DNA of 64,000 nt from Hexactinellida sp. DTS-2022 (lineage: Eukaryota; Porifera; Hexactinellida): positions 15,738,501-15,802,500 of the forward strand of contig JAPNXP010000001.1 in NCBI GenBank assembly GCA_028753945.1. The letters are read 5' to 3'. Shown piece after piece: positions 33,725-45,400 of this stretch. The notes under the pieces are model-generated. The model saw nothing but the letters and a program-made list of their open reading frames with translations, had not been told where the DNA came from and did no database searches. Position numbers and translations under genes: made by a program. The stretch's first letter is position 1. The number at the start of each line of letters is the position of its first letter.

Positions 33725-34176
33725 TACTAATTATAATAGCATCAGTGTACATTTGCATGTTGGGCAGCCCTGTTCTGATAGTTAACATTCTTGAGTGACG
33801 GGTTGAACTATGGCTCTCGAATAGTAACTTAGTACTGCTCTAGATTTTATAGTTCCGGATGGCTCGAAGGGAAGACCTGTAAATATACGATGTCTATTTT
33901 GCCCAGTATTTTTGTGGCTGATCCAATCATGCATTGCAATACGGGACAGCGCTACAAGTGAGAGGAAGGATCAGTGGCGGCGCCAGGGGGGGCTATGCCC
34001 CCCCCCATATTTTGAGGCTGGCCCCCCCCTAGAATAACATTGTTGTATAGTGTGCCCCCCCTAAAATCCCCCCTGAGCTCCCCTACCTTAGCTAGTAACA
34101 GCTGGCATTAAGTAAGAAAGCAACCAATGCCAGTAGTGCCAATAGAGCCTTCATGATGAATCTCTATAATGAGATG
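33725..34176. other. Intergenic with a C-rich hAT-type end
   Basis: CAGTGGCGGCGCCAGGGGGG at about 33972, followed by C-runs (33997-34075), looks like one end of a hAT-like element whose other end was not found. No gene. Confidence 0.4.
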
Positions 34177-34526
34177 TGGTTGAAACCGGTTTTCTTACAA
34201 ATCGGTTTTTTGAACTTTTTGTAACTAACTAAATATTCTAAATGTGTGGAAATTCCAATTTTGTTTTATTTTTTCCAATCGGTTTATTCTAACTATCGGA
34301 TTTTTCTTACTTTATTTCAGGGCTTTTCATGAGTCACCGTGTTATGTGACTCGAGTCACCGATTCAATTGACTCGTGATAAAATTCGGTGATTCGAGTCA
34401 CCGAGTCTGACTCGATGACTTGTGGTGACTCGCGAGTCATCAAGTCAATCAAGTGACTCGTGAAAACTGAAAACCCCTGCTTTATTTCCATGCAAAGAAT
34501 TGGTTAGAAAAAACCGGTTTCAACTG
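34177..34526. mobile_element. pogo-like MITE, outer of a nested pair
   Basis: TGGTTGAAACCGG ... CCGGTTTCAACTG followed by TA. Same family as 28217-28392. It contains the hAT-like MITE 34318-34479. Confidence 0.8.
34318..34479. mobile_element. hAT-like MITE rich in GTGACTCG motifs
   Basis: CAGGGCTTTTCATGAGTCAC ... ACTGAAAACCCCTG with the perfect 8-bp duplication CTTTATTT (34310-34317, 34480-34487). The interior is dense in GACTCGAGTCA-type palindromes. A relative starts at 39552. Confidence 0.9.
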
Positions 34527-34686
34527 TATAAGATTTCCCTAATAACGAAAATTACAGTATTTAGATAGGTATTATTTGACACATTATATTGTAAACAATA
34601 ATAACAAAAGATCTAACTATTAGGAATTACAAAGAATTAAGAAGTATTTTGAGGGGGTAAGATTGTTTCCATTATTGGAAGTATTT

Positions 34687-35905
34687 TCAATCAAATGGAT
34701 CAATATCGGATGATTTCGAGCTTGTAAGCATAGTAGTATTATCTTCAGGCACTTCTCCAAGAGGTGGTTGAGAATTGAGATCAAAATGAAATATAACTGA
34801 TATAAAGTTATTAGCTGTTACGTCACTATCTATATAATAGAATTCCTCGCTATATTCACCAATCTTAAGCTGATAATTAATAGGTCCAGCGTCAGAATGA
34901 GACTTGCTATTGTTCTGTTTATCTACAACAATAACTCTGTAATGAAGAATGGCAGCTATTCCCAATTGTTTGTCGAACGCTCCTTCTAACCTCCTGATAG
35001 CGAAGCGTATTCGTTCGTCGACAGACTTACACATAATATAGAGTCTCAGTTTGTAGTTGTCAACATAGAAAGTAGGACCCTCTAGCTGCTCAAAATATGA
35101 AATATCTTTATATTGGAATTCCCACTCAACTCCGTCCAACTGTTTCATTGTCCATTCACTAATTTTGTTTTCAAGTTGTTCTATCCTTTTAAGCTCAAGT
35201 CTGTGTGTTCCACTAGGTTATCTTTCTTGTGAGTAAGTAAGTCTCTTCTTTGCATTGGATTAGCTTTACAGCCATATTTAGCATAATGACACGTGATCTC
35301 CTCTAACTCACAGACATTCCTGTGTACAGAGGAGTCTTCTCGAGGAAATTCCATTCCACAACCATTCGGACATAATATGGGGATTTTTATGCAACACTTT
35401 TCATGTTTTTCTAAATCTTTGGCATAACCGGATTTCCCACATCCATGTTTTCGCAAAAGATTTCACGCATTGGACATATCTCACTATCATGGTAATGTTC
35501 TTCTTTCCTAGGAAATATCTGTTCACAATCAGCACACTTGATAAGAAAGTTATAACAAACTTCCAAATGTGTCCCTGATTCTGAAAGTTTCCCTTTCCAT
35601 TTACAATCTCTTAGGAGAGGGCACTTAATTTCAAGAGCCATGACAGAATCCTTTACCATATTAACTGCGTTTAACTTGTTTTGATTTTGACTGCACATCA
35701 AACAAGTTGTTACTCCTTTGTATAAAGTTGGTTGTCTCATTATGCCAGTGCAAACCTTACAAACAATGATCCTTGTTCCATCGTGGTTAAGTTTCTAGCT
35801 AGATACTCCCTCTTATACCCACAACACTTTTCAGTACCTTTAACAACTCTCTTGATATACAACAGATCATTGGAATTGTCAGTAATTTGGATGCCATTAT
35901 GAATT
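34687..35905 (-). pseudogene. RING / TRAF-zinc-finger / MATH protein gene, frameshifted
   Basis: The minus-strand order of coding pieces is that of a TRAF-like ubiquitin ligase. A CCGYKREYLARNL segment (about 35830-35795) leads to a RING-like VCKVC ... TTCLMC, TRAF-type zinc fingers with spaced Cys/His (35700-35190), a short coiled coil (RIEQLENKISEW), and a MATH-like C-terminal domain (34687-35148, from MKQLDGVEWEF). Three frame changes interrupt it: near 35795 (AACTTAACC), 35450 (GCGAAAACATGG) and 35187 (CTTAAAAGG). Each is fixed by adding one base in an A-run. No in-frame stop was seen in the pieces once re-phased. Family role: signalling adaptor or E3 ligase downstream of immune receptors. 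The 5' end is undefined because an R1 repeat begins at 35913. It may be a young pseudogene or an assembly artefact. Confidence 0.8.
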
Positions 35906-35912
35906 ATAATAA

Positions 35913-36715
35913 ACGAGCCCTTCGGTCTCGGTCGCTTTGCGAGAGATCGGTGCTACGCACCTCAAGTTAACGGCCGCTATGCGGCCTTACTCCTCACATT
36001 TTCTACCATGGAAATGGTAGAAAGGGACGTTATGATTTTGATTTTCATTAATTTGTTTACCTATTTGTGTAAACCACAACAACAACAAATACTCATATTA
36101 GAATTTTATAAATGCGAAATTCGTGTTCAGCACACTTGTTTACTTATAATACCCATTGAAAGCTAACTTATAGGTTGATTTTGAATTTTCATTAAATTGT
36201 TTAGCTATTTTGCGTAAACAACAACAACAACAACAACAACAAATATTCATATTATAAAATTTAAACGCGAAATTCGTGTTCAGCATACTTGTTTACCTAC
36301 AACACCCGTTGAAAGCTAACTTCTAGGTTGATTTTGAATTTTCATTAATTTGTTTACCTATTTTGTGTAAACAACAACAACAAATATTCATATTAGAAAA
36401 TTTTAACCGCGAAAATCGTCTTCAGCATACTTGTTTACCTATAATACTCGTTGAAAGCTAACTTCTAGGTTGATTTTAAATTTGCATTTATTTGTTTACC
36501 TATTTTGTGTAAACAACAACAAAAAATATTAATATGAAAAATTTATAAACGCGAAATTCGTGTTCAGCATACTTGTTTACCTATTATAACATTTGAAAGT
36601 TAGTTTATATCTCATATATTAATGCGGTTTCTATTCCCCCATCACTTTAATACAATCCGGACAAACAAACACACAAACACACACACAACAATCGAGATTT
36701 AATAATATAGATTTA
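35913..36715 (+). repeat. R1 + R3 array, four R3 units
   Basis: R1 (GAGCCCTTCGGTCTCGGTCG, GGTGCTACGCACCTC, GGCCGCTATGCGGCC, hairpin around CCATGG) is followed by R3 units with GCGAAATTCGTGTTCAGCA at about 36114, 36269, 36408 (mutated) and 36551, a period of 140-155 bp. A (CAA)n tract grows to eight repeats near 36218, and the usual tail ends the array. Confidence 0.85.
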
Positions 36716-36719
36716 GTGT

Positions 36720-36965
36720 TAATTAATAATTGGGAACATTTCATACTTACTTGAAGAAAAAATAGATGTGTTATGGCCCATTTGAAACTATCTTGGTTTG
36801 ACCAGAATTGATTGAGGAACTGGTAAGAGCTAAAGGCATTAACTTTTGTAGGGGAATGGTGACATTCTATTGTATCTGGAAAGTAATTTAAATATTTAAA
36901 GAAAATATTTACATAATCCCTCCCAAAAAGGTGACAAACCACACACCAATTAAAAGAGAGGGTTG
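36720..36965 (+). repeat. R4 repeat fragment
   Basis: Shares GAATTGATTGAGGAACTGGT, the AAAAGGTGACAAA block and the CCAATTAAA block with 38380-38560 and 44005-44180. Confidence 0.55.
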
Positions 36966-36976
36966 TCCCCACTCCC

Positions 36977-37606
36977 CATAGGCGTAGAAGTAGCCCGGGC
37001 GGCCCGGGTAGATTTTGGATCGAATTATCAATTTACTATAATAGTATTATTCTACCAATGATGCCTTCTCCAAAGCTTACATAATGCACATTATTGATTT
37101 CTCATTCAATTGCGCAAACCTTATTGTTAGTATTGTAGTTACTTGCTATATACCTTACAGGTGTTAGTGTCCAACCTGCCTCCGAGAATGTCTAAAAGGC
37201 ATTTTGACGATGGCTCAAAAGAGCCAAGTATCGCTAACTATTTCCTGTTGGCTAAAATGCCCAATACTGAAGCTGCTGAAAATATTCAATTTGGGAGTAT
37301 TTATTTGTAGGGTTAATTAACCCCACAAATATATTACTAGCAAAATTGAAAATTTTTAGCTGACGGGAAATAGTCATCGGTAAAAATATAGTATAATAGT
37401 ACAGTGGAGTTGCTTATTATCAACTCGGGTTTTGTTGCAAAATTAGTTGCTAATAGGCGAAGTTGCTAATTGGGGAACTTGACCGTATAGAATTCCCCAT
37501 ACTTTTGATCGGGACTTGTAAATTGGTTGCTAAAGGTGACAACTCCACTGTAAATAGATAATTCGATCAAAATCTACCGGGGACGCGGGCTACTTCTACG
37601 CCTATG
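36977..37606. mobile_element. TIR element with nested pogo-like MITE
   Basis: CATAGGCGTAGAAGTAGCCC and its inverse (GGGCTACTTCTACGCCTATG) bound 630 bp. At 37402-37550 a pogo-like MITE (CAGTGGAGTTGCTTATTATC ... GGTGACAACTCCACTG, TA on both sides) is nested inside. The outer superfamily is uncertain. Confidence 0.7.
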
Positions 37607-38031
37607 AGTTAATATCTCGCCCGGGCAGATTTTGGTGATTTTTGGGAAGCCTTTGCGCCTATGGTTGTCCCAGTATGGATTAGCAGCTATCATGCAATTA
37701 TTATAAATTGATTTTGGTGTCTCTATCAGTTGTTTTAAGTGTGCATTATAGAATGCCCCTCTGCGTTTAACTAAATTGGGCGAGTGTAAATTTACAAATC
37801 CAATAATTTCATACTCTACAATTGCTTCTGTATTTACTTATAATTTTGCTCTAAATGCACACAAGGGCGAGTGGCGGTTGTAAGCACACTCGGCGTAGAT
37901 ATTTAGTCTCATGTTGCGAATATACAAATGTCAAATATCGTAGTTGCTATATTTGGATATTTTGGCGCAAGGTTTGTGCCGATTATACTGGTTTCCCAAA
38001 TAATACGATGCAGAGTTACATATTTTAATTG
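37607..38031. other. Intergenic repeat-derived DNA
   Basis: Contains TCGCCCGGGCAGATTTT and GTTGTCCCAGTATGGATTAG, continuing the R4 and CATAGGCG families. No gene. Confidence 0.4.
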
Positions 38032-39370
38032 GTTATTAATAACGGGAAAATTCCAAAAATACTCAAGATTTTTAAAAATTTCCAAATATACTCAACTTTT
38101 TACTGATACTCAAATATAAAACTAGATCTTTCCGAATCTACTCAAGTTTTTCAAAATAATTCCAAATCTACTCAAGTTTTTCAAAATAATTCCAAATCTA
38201 CTCAAGTTTTTCAGAATAATTCCAATTCTGCTCAAGTTTTTTCAATAAATTCCAAATCTACTCAACTTTTCAGTAAATTCACAGATCTACTCAAGTTTAG
38301 AAAGGCTATATTTAGTCTATCTTATATATTAAATCACAATGTTTTTGTGATTGTTTGTTTGTGTGTTTGTTCAGAATTGATTGAGGAACTGGTAAAAGCT
38401 ACAGACCTAAAATTTGGCAGTGGGGTGGGGAATACTAGTATTGTATGTACAAATAAGTTCAATATCTAAAAAGATATTCAAATCTTCCATCACAAAAGGT
38501 GTCAAAACCTTTAGCCAATTAAATTCGAGGGGTGTTCCAGTATGGATTAGCAGCTAGCATTTCAATTAGTATAATCGAATGCTTTAGTGTCTGTCAAATG
38601 TTAAGTATGCATTATGGAATACTGAGAAAGTAATCTAATTGATCGAGAGGAAGTTCAGGCATTTAATCAGTTATTTGTGTTCTGTCTGTCTAGCCATACA
38701 TTTATAACATTCCATTGTGTTATTTGTTATCAAATTATTATCAATCAATACAATAACTTCTCCACGTCCCAAAGTTAGGGGTCCACTGGTACAGTTTCTT
38801 AGTGATATTTAATTATATATTTGGAATTGGTATATTATTATACATGGACAAGCTCATATATCTAGAAAATTATCTGTTCAAATTTGCATAAATATCCAAA
38901 TTATTTAATCTGTCCTTATAGAAACCTGTAGCTAGGATGAACGGATATAAATAGACAGCTAGCGGCCAACCATCAAGAACGACATTTAATTTGAAAAGGA
39001 GATGCTTTAAATACAAGCGAGGGCCGTAGGCCCGAGTACAAGTTGTAAGGACGCGCGTAGAGCAGACGAGCAGATTGTACTAATAAATATTTTTTGTGGT
39101 TGGGATCTCCATACTAGTTTCAATAATCCAATAAAACTTGAGTATATTCGGAATAATCCAATAAAACTTGAGTATATTTGGAATAATCCAATAAAACTTG
39201 AGTATATTTGGAATAATCCAATAAAACTTGAGTATATTTGGAATAATCCGGTAAAACTTGAGTATATTTGGAAAAACTTGATTATATTTACAAATTAGTT
39301 GAGTATTGTTGAGTATATTTGGAAATTTTTAAAAAACTTGAGTATTTTTGGAATTTTCCCTATTAATAAC
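38032..39370. mobile_element. Inverted-repeat element with subterminal tandem arrays
   Basis: Ends GTTATTAATAACGGGAAAAT and its near inverse (ATTTTCCCTATTAATAAC). Inside each end runs a tandem array: about 30-bp units with CCAAATCTACTCAAGTTTTT at 38104-38290, and about 29-bp units with AATAATCCAATAAAACTTGA at 39118-39250, in opposite orientation. An R4 copy (about 38325-38710) sits in the centre. Confidence 0.7.
38325..38710 (+). repeat. R4 repeat
   Basis: Contains CTTATATATTAAATC, GAATTGATTGAGGAACTGGT, ATTTGGCAGTGGGG, CAGTATGGATTAGCAGCTAG and TAGCCATACATTTATAACAT. Related copies lie at 43965-44230 (+) and 59340-60065 (-). Confidence 0.65.
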
Positions 39371-39551
39371 TGTAAGCGTATTTTAATTTTAGGTAAAATT
39401 TGTAAAATCTAAATCAGCTAGTGTGCGCGGATCTCTTAGGGCTAGATGAAGGCCTGCTTGATGGGTATTCATATATCTGAGAAGGCAATAATGGCATAGC
39501 GCCGAATGTGTCTATATAGGAAATAAACTAGCGTTGACAGTACGTAATTTC

Positions 39552-39700
39552 CAGGGCTTTTCACGTGTCACTTGATTGACTCGATCAATCGCGAGAGATA
39601 GAATTTTATTAAGAGTCAATCGACTCGATGACTCGAGTCATCAAATTTTGTCACGAGTCAGGTCACTTGGTGAACCATAAAAACTTGAAAAAACTGGTTA
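39552..39700. mobile_element. Degenerate hAT-like MITE
   Basis: CAGGGCTTTTCACGTGTCAC with GACTCGATGACTCGAGTCAT palindromes, as in 34318-34479. The right end is too decayed to place. Confidence 0.5.
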
Positions 39701-39919
39701 TTACGTACGTGTAAGTTCATAAATGACTTTTCAGAAATTAACAGGCTTAGATTAGCTGATTATTGTTTATTTATCAAAGACAATAACCCAATCAAATCTC
39801 AATTTATTTGAAGACATGGTCTATGCCTCCAACTGTCCATAGGATAGAGGTGTCTCTAGACAGGTGTCAGGTGGTTAACACCTCTCGTGACACTTTACGA
39901 GACACCTCTGATAGTGTTT

Positions 39920-40096
39920 AGATTGATACACAGAGTTTAATGATAAATACAAACAAGCAAATAAGAACACAGTCAGTTCCTAACACAGATAGGCTGTGAG
40001 GAGTGAGAGGAGTCAGCTGAGAGTGTAGTCTAGAGGAAACAGAGAGGGTATCAACAGAGCAAGTGCCTACTCAAGCGGATAATGGCTCTATATAAA
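39920..40096 (-). other. Putative 3'UTR exon of NLR-B
   Basis: Homologous to 13690-13939. It starts after minus-strand ..CCATAACAG and carries ATTAAA at 39941-39936, where NLR-A has AATAAA. No open frame. Confidence 0.6.
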
Positions 40097-40305
40097 CTGT
40101 TATGGAAGTTAATTGGAATAGAGAGACTGGAGATTAAATATATATTTAGTATCAATAATTCAACATTAGGTGTCAAATGTAAACAACAACGTGTGTACAT
40201 ATGCCAGTTCTACGTTTAGATAATGTGTTATGACATATTATAGCATAGATATGATAGAAAATATGCCTCTTATAGTATAAAGTTAATATTAATATAATGT
40301 AGTAC
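40097..40305 (-). other. Putative 3'UTR intron of NLR-B (209 bp)
   Basis: Donor AAG|GTACT at 40305, acceptor TAACAG ending at 40097. The donor is exactly 21 nt after the stop codon, as in NLR-A, although the intron is about five times shorter. Confidence 0.6.
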
Positions 40306-40326
40306 CTTATTAGCAGAGATGAGATT

Positions 40327-43300
40327 CTAATACAAAACAAGCTCAATAGAATACTCATCAGCTGTTTGTTGTAATAGCTTGTGTGCTTCTTCATCTGGTT
40401 CCTTGAGGCCATCTACTATCAGTGTCTCCAGCTGTGTTACTGTTGGTATTAGGTGTATCAGAGGGTCACAGGATAGAGAAGTGATATCAGCATATGCTAC
40501 CTCTAACTGCCTAATAGTGGGATGATATGCCAGACCTACACACAGAGATTCGAATCCTTTGTTATAGAGTCTGACTTGCTGTAATTCCAATACAACTAAT
40601 ACTTTCATATTACTAACTGTGTTGCTCCATAGAGTGATATCTTCAGTTGTTAGGTTAGTCTTGTATAGCCGTAACTCAACTAAGTTAGTACATAATGCTA
40701 AGCAATTCAGAAATATACCCATATCAGTTAATATATTCCTTAAACAGCCTAAATACAAATATTTGAATGTGTTTCTGTTCTCAAATATCAGCTGTAGCAG
40801 ACTAGCGCATTCTTTTGAGTCTTCTCTTTCCATACTTCTACTAATCCTACTATCCAACTTCAGATAAGTTAGGCTAGACAGATTAGTGAGTGCAGGTAGC
40901 AGAGAGTAATATCTCAGGTCTATTTCTTGTAAGTTAGAAAAGTTAGGTAACGCAGTTAGCAACTGAGAGAGGTCATGTAGAATGTAAGGGAGGTGTAGAA
41001 CCTTTAATTGTGTCGCTTGACACAGGGCGAGGAGTATAACTTTAGAGTCCATATCATCAGTACGTATATACTCAAGAGATGCTAGCTGATAAGCTATTTG
41101 CTGCTTGAATTCATTTGAGTATGTGTTATCATGCAGTATCATACTAGATAGAATCTTATTGGTGTTTGGAGAAAATATGCTAACAGCTGTAGCATTAGTT
41201 AGGTCACAGGAGTATAGGTCTAGACAGAGTTTGGTATCAGCCATTAGCTGAGTATCCCTAATTGTATCAGTATACGCAAGGATTTCTGTAGAAGCGAGTT
41301 TGGTATAACCGCCCGAGAATTTCAATGCTAAATAACAAACAGAGCAAACTTTCACTTTTTCAATCAAATCACTGAATCGTTTCGGATTTATGAATTCAGT
41401 ACGGATATGAATGAGTTGAATTTGCGACAGAAGTTGGAGAGACTGCAAGAAACAGATCCACTCGTTAGGAGATACTGTTTGTCGAATGTAAAAGTAGATT
41501 GGATCAGGCAATAATTGACGATAATGAGCAAACCAAGTAGTAATGCGATCGGAGTTAGTTTCATATAACATTGCAGACAAATGTAAATAGAATTCAGTAA
41601 ATGATTCCCAAGCCTCACTTAAGTAAATATTATGTCTTACAAATTGAAGTGTCAACGGCATACCAATCATCCGCATTGGTTGCGGGGTTAGATACCTGTA
41701 CATGACGGAGAGAACAGCAGCAGCACTGTCGGACAGGAGGCCACACAGGAACCTGACTAGCATCCGGAAGAGGGAGAAGTTGGCAGTGGAGTGGGAGATG
41801 TATCGAATACTGAGACACTGCTTGGTCCAGGAATGGTTGCTTAACCAGTGGGCAGCTGTGAATTCCTGCATCGTCAGGTGAGCAAAGGTCCACACTTTCT
41901 TGATGAGGCCTACTGCCTCCTTTTTGTAGTGCTCGTGTGCCAGACCGAGGCAATGGCTGGGGTATTCCTCTTTTCCCATAACCAGAGGGACATTCTCCTC
42001 AGACACGAGGTCTCTGTTGGCTACTCCGAGGAACGCTATGAACCCAATTCGCTTCAAACAGGCCTGTATGTCTGGATGGAGGTCTGACAATGCTGCGACT
42101 CGAGAGAACTCGTGTAGACCCATTCTCGAGACTTCTCTTCGGATCAGGTAGAGGGTCAGTTCGCTATACAGCCTGGTTAGCGTGTTGATGGAGGCAGAGT
42201 CTTCTCCTTTCAGCAGAGCCGCGAATAGTGACGCGTTGACTGGGATCAGAGACAGCTGTTTCATCTCGTCGTGTCTCTCCATTAATTCCCAACATGCCTT
42301 CAGTTTGGCTACGTTTCTAATTTGCTTCTTAAAGTATAGGTCTCTGTTCTCCGGGGAGAATCCCAGCACTTGGTAGTGTCTGTCTATCTTCAGTTCGTGG
42401 TTGGTGGATATGTCTGTCCAGGCCCCGGGTCTGCTTGTGAGGATTATTGTTGATTTTGTCAGAGACTGGCGTGTGAGCAACAGACCCAGGAATGATTTCC
42501 CGAACGGTAACTTTCTTGTGAACTCATCGAGTCCGTCTATTATCAACAGGAGTCCGTGACCATCTGATTCAACGAGGTGTTTGGCAAGGTCTTTGGGCCA
42601 AATGGGTCCCTTTGGTAGTCCCAGAGTGAGCCACTTGCTTATAAATTCTGTTTCGATTTCTAACTCATTTTCATACCGTGTGGACTCCATAGCGTGCCAG
42701 TCTGTGTTGCGACATGGAACGGAGATTGTATACTGAATGCCAACCAACTCATTTCTGCTGAATCTCAGGGCTGTTCTCTTCGCTAGGAATGTTTTGCCGC
42801 ACCCTGGATTCCCTATCAGGCACCAAATCTCAGGTTTTTTAGGTTCATACGTTTTCAATTCATTTGTGAAGTCGACAGGTGTTATTTCAACTTCTTTGTT
42901 TGATATTTTCCGGAGATATGCAATCTCGTTGTAGGTTGTTTCGTCCTCCAAGTTAATTGCTCGCGGCTTTTCTTTCAGTATTGTCAGCTCAATGTATACT
43001 TCTGTAAGATTAACTGAATCGTCGTCTCCTAGCATTTGCTGTATGGTTCCATATTGGATTTGTAGGAAGTCTTTCAATTTTGTTTCCCATTGCTGTATTT
43101 CCTTGACTTGGATTCCAACTTCTTTCTTGAATTTAGCAATGAATTCCCCTTCCTCCATTCCCATAAATATAGGTTGGTACATTTTCAATTTCTTCACCAA
43201 ATCTTCCCTCTTGATTTTCTTTAAAATTTCTGTTAACTTTTTCAAATCTTTCTTAATAAACCCCTTTTCAATCATTTTGTTTAAAGTTATTTCAAAACCG

Positions 43301-43692
43301 ACATTATCTGCTGCTTCGTTTGCTACCACCAAGTGAATCAGTATCCACGTGTCCTTGGGTATCTCTGTGCTCAGTAGTTCGATCAGTGTCTTGATGGAAA
43401 GTTCCTTTCTCTCAAATTCGGATTCGGTTGGAGTTGAGACACACAGCCACTTTATGTCGCATGCTATAGCTATTAGGTCGGGTCTTACACTCTGCAGTAC
43501 CTGATGGAATACGAATGGATCGTGGTCACTCCACCTTTTGATTGAGGATACGAATTGTGCCACATTTGAGGCATCTTGACACAACCCTTGAGGCAATCCT
43601 ATTATATTCCTGAGATGGATAATATCTGCCCTACTTAGCTCGTCGGATAAATCAATCAAAGCGCTTAGCTCATCGCTTCCATTCTCACTCAT
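40327..43692 (-). CDS. NLR-B: tandem DED-like / NACHT / LRR immune receptor
   Basis: Predicted cytoplasmic immune receptor of 1,121 residues, closely related to NLR-A along its length. DED-like module 1 (about 1-80) ends in RPDL and module 2 (about 99-175) contains KKDLKKLTEILKKIKREDL. After EVYIELTILKEKPR comes NACHT with Walker A GNPGCGKT (294-301), Walker B LLLIIDGLDEF (381-391), sensor LTSRPGAW (418-425) and WTFAHLTMQEF (601-611). A conserved SPNEWICF segment precedes about 200 residues of C-terminal leucine-rich repeats (for example LCTNLVELRLYKTNLT). The ATG at 43692 sits 9 nt after an acceptor-like AAATTAG. No lesion is seen. Base composition around the NACHT region is more GC-rich than the flanks. 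Function follows the NLR family: nucleotide-dependent oligomerisation and death-fold signalling; specificity is unknown. Confidence 0.94.
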   Translation of the reverse strand: MSENGSDELSALIDLSDELSRADIIHLRNIIGLPQGLCQDASNVAQFVSSIKRWSDHDPFVFHQVLQSVRPDLIAIACDIKWLCVSTPTESEFERKELSIKTLIELLSTEIPKDTWILIHLVVANEAADNVGFEITLNKMIEKGFIKKDLKKLTEILKKIKREDLVKKLKMYQPIFMGMEEGEFIAKFKKEVGIQVKEIQQWETKLKDFLQIQYGTIQQMLGDDDSVNLTEVYIELTILKEKPRAINLEDETTYNEIAYLRKISNKEVEITPVDFTNELKTYEPKKPEIWCLIGNPGCGKTFLAKRTALRFSRNELVGIQYTISVPCRNTDWHAMESTRYENELEIETEFISKWLTLGLPKGPIWPKDLAKHLVESDGHGLLLIIDGLDEFTRKLPFGKSFLGLLLTRQSLTKSTIILTSRPGAWTDISTNHELKIDRHYQVLGFSPENRDLYFKKQIRNVAKLKACWELMERHDEMKQLSLIPVNASLFAALLKGEDSASINTLTRLYSELTLYLIRREVSRMGLHEFSRVAALSDLHPDIQACLKRIGFIAFLGVANRDLVSEENVPLVMGKEEYPSHCLGLAHEHYKKEAVGLIKKVWTFAHLTMQEFTAAHWLSNHSWTKQCLSIRYISHSTANFSLFRMLVRFLCGLLSDSAAAVLSVMYRYLTPQPMRMIGMPLTLQFVRHNIYLSEAWESFTEFYLHLSAMLYETNSDRITTWFAHYRQLLPDPIYFYIRQTVSPNEWICFLQSLQLLSQIQLIHIRTEFINPKRFSDLIEKVKVCSVCYLALKFSGGYTKLASTEILAYTDTIRDTQLMADTKLCLDLYSCDLTNATAVSIFSPNTNKILSSMILHDNTYSNEFKQQIAYQLASLEYIRTDDMDSKVILLALCQATQLKVLHLPYILHDLSQLLTALPNFSNLQEIDLRYYSLLPALTNLSSLTYLKLDSRISRSMEREDSKECASLLQLIFENRNTFKYLYLGCLRNILTDMGIFLNCLALCTNLVELRLYKTNLTTEDITLWSNTVSNMKVLVVLELQQVRLYNKGFESLCVGLAYHPTIRQLEVAYADITSLSCDPLIHLIPTVTQLETLIVDGLKEPDEEAHKLLQQTADEYSIELVLY

Positions 43693-43964
43693 GGTACAAC
43701 CTAATTTAGTAATTGGTATTTAACAACCGATACAACCATCCACGGACTAATGTTAAATTATGAAATGACAACAATTAAGAGTTAAAAGTTTCCAATAATT
43801 TTCTGAAATGGATAATTACTCAATAATATTAATACGACTATACGAGGTAAACTTCAAATTAATCAATACAACAAACATTACCGTCAATATAAATGTTAAT
43901 GCTATTTAAATATACAAAATTATGAATGGTTAGATTGACAATCACATATGCTTTATCTTATATA

Positions 43965-44230
43965 TTAAATCCTGAAGATTTTTTGCATATTGGTTTGACA
44001 ATTTGTTAGGAAATGATTGAGGAAGTGGTATGAGCAACAAACTAGAAATTTGACAGGGGTGGCGAGTATTAATTCTGGAACCAAGTTTACTTATCTAAGC
44101 AAATATTCACGTCTCACTCCCAAAAAGTGACAAAACCTTTGGACAATATGAATCAATTAAATTTAAGGTTTGTCCCAGTATGGATTATTAGCTAGCATTC
44201 AATTAGTATAAATTGATTTCTCCGAGGTGA
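43965..44230 (+). repeat. R4 repeat
   Basis: CTTATATATTAAATCCTGAA, GATTGAGGAAGTGGTATGAG, CAAAAAGTGACAAAACC and CCCAGTATGGATTATTAGCT follow the order of 38325-38560. Confidence 0.6.
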
Positions 44231-44239
44231 CTCTATTAA

Positions 44240-45400
44240 GCGGTGTTGACTGCCAAATTTCAAGCTCCTAGCAGTTCCTCAATCAATTCAGGACAAACAT
44301 AAAACAAAACAGAAAAGCAAATTTTTGTGATTTTATATACGAACGTATAAGATATTACATCAGTACAGTATTATGCAATATTAGCTACTAACCGGGTACC
44401 CTCGCTTCGCGGCGAAATTAAGGTTTGGCCCGGATTTCATCATGACAGTATTTATGGAGTTGTGACAGGATCAATTAATCACAGTTGCAGATCGGTATTG
44501 TGACTAACACCATTAGGGTGCTGTACAAATTTTACCTCCATTATAAAGTGCAAACACAACAAATCCTGGGTAAGTCCTACTGGCACACAAGCTGATAGTT
44601 GTAGGATAGACAGACCTGTTCCTACATAATAATCTCGGGGCTATGACTCACACCTATATTTAAAATGTACAATTTAGAGAATCTTCATTATGAATATGAA
44701 CTCTAGGCATTAGTTCCAAACTAGTCTATGAGATCAGTGACACGATATCATTAATCGGTGTGGAACTTGTAGATGGAAGGAATTAGGTTTTAAATGAAGA
44801 GCTTTGCCAGTTATAATTACCACACTGACTGACAACTGGTAAATTGAGACTCTACTACCTTATATGGGATTATTAGTAATAGATGGGTTGAAGGTTAACT
44901 TAATTTATGACAGATTGTGCTTAGAATGCTGCAAAAATAGGATTTAGAATGGGAATATCCCTAAATGTGACAGCAAATAGAGTGAATGGAAATATCACTA
45001 AAATTGCTAAAGTTAATATTAAGATAACTCACTTGGTGTCTGAGTGTCAATAGTTGATCTGTGTTTGTGTTGGTAACGTGTTAGAAACTATAAACAGGTA
45101 AATGTAATAAACAAACGCACTTACAAAATAACAAAGAAGATAGCAATAATGAAGTGTGAAACATTAAATAAAAAAAATACAAGAGTGCATAAGCGAGGAA
45201 AAGTCTGTATTTATAAAAAGCATAACGACCTCTTAATTCAGCGTGTGAAGAATCTCTGATAGAATCGATTAGTTTAAATAGAATTGTTTGAATAGAATTG
45301 TTTGAATAGAATTCCTCAGTAATGTGTTTGTATCCTAACAACATAAATTAGGATAAATAATTTCATTAAAATGTTTGTTTGTATATACTACATATCATAT
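44240..45400. other. Intronic DNA, no gene seen
   Basis: A short GC patch (CCTCGCTTCGCGGCGAAATT, near 44400) resembles R1 palindromes. Nothing else is recognisable. Confidence 0.4.

Noticed and set aside
41630-42934. Open frames opposite the NLR-B NACHT region
   Set aside because: Antisense shadows of the conserved coding exon with no independent support.
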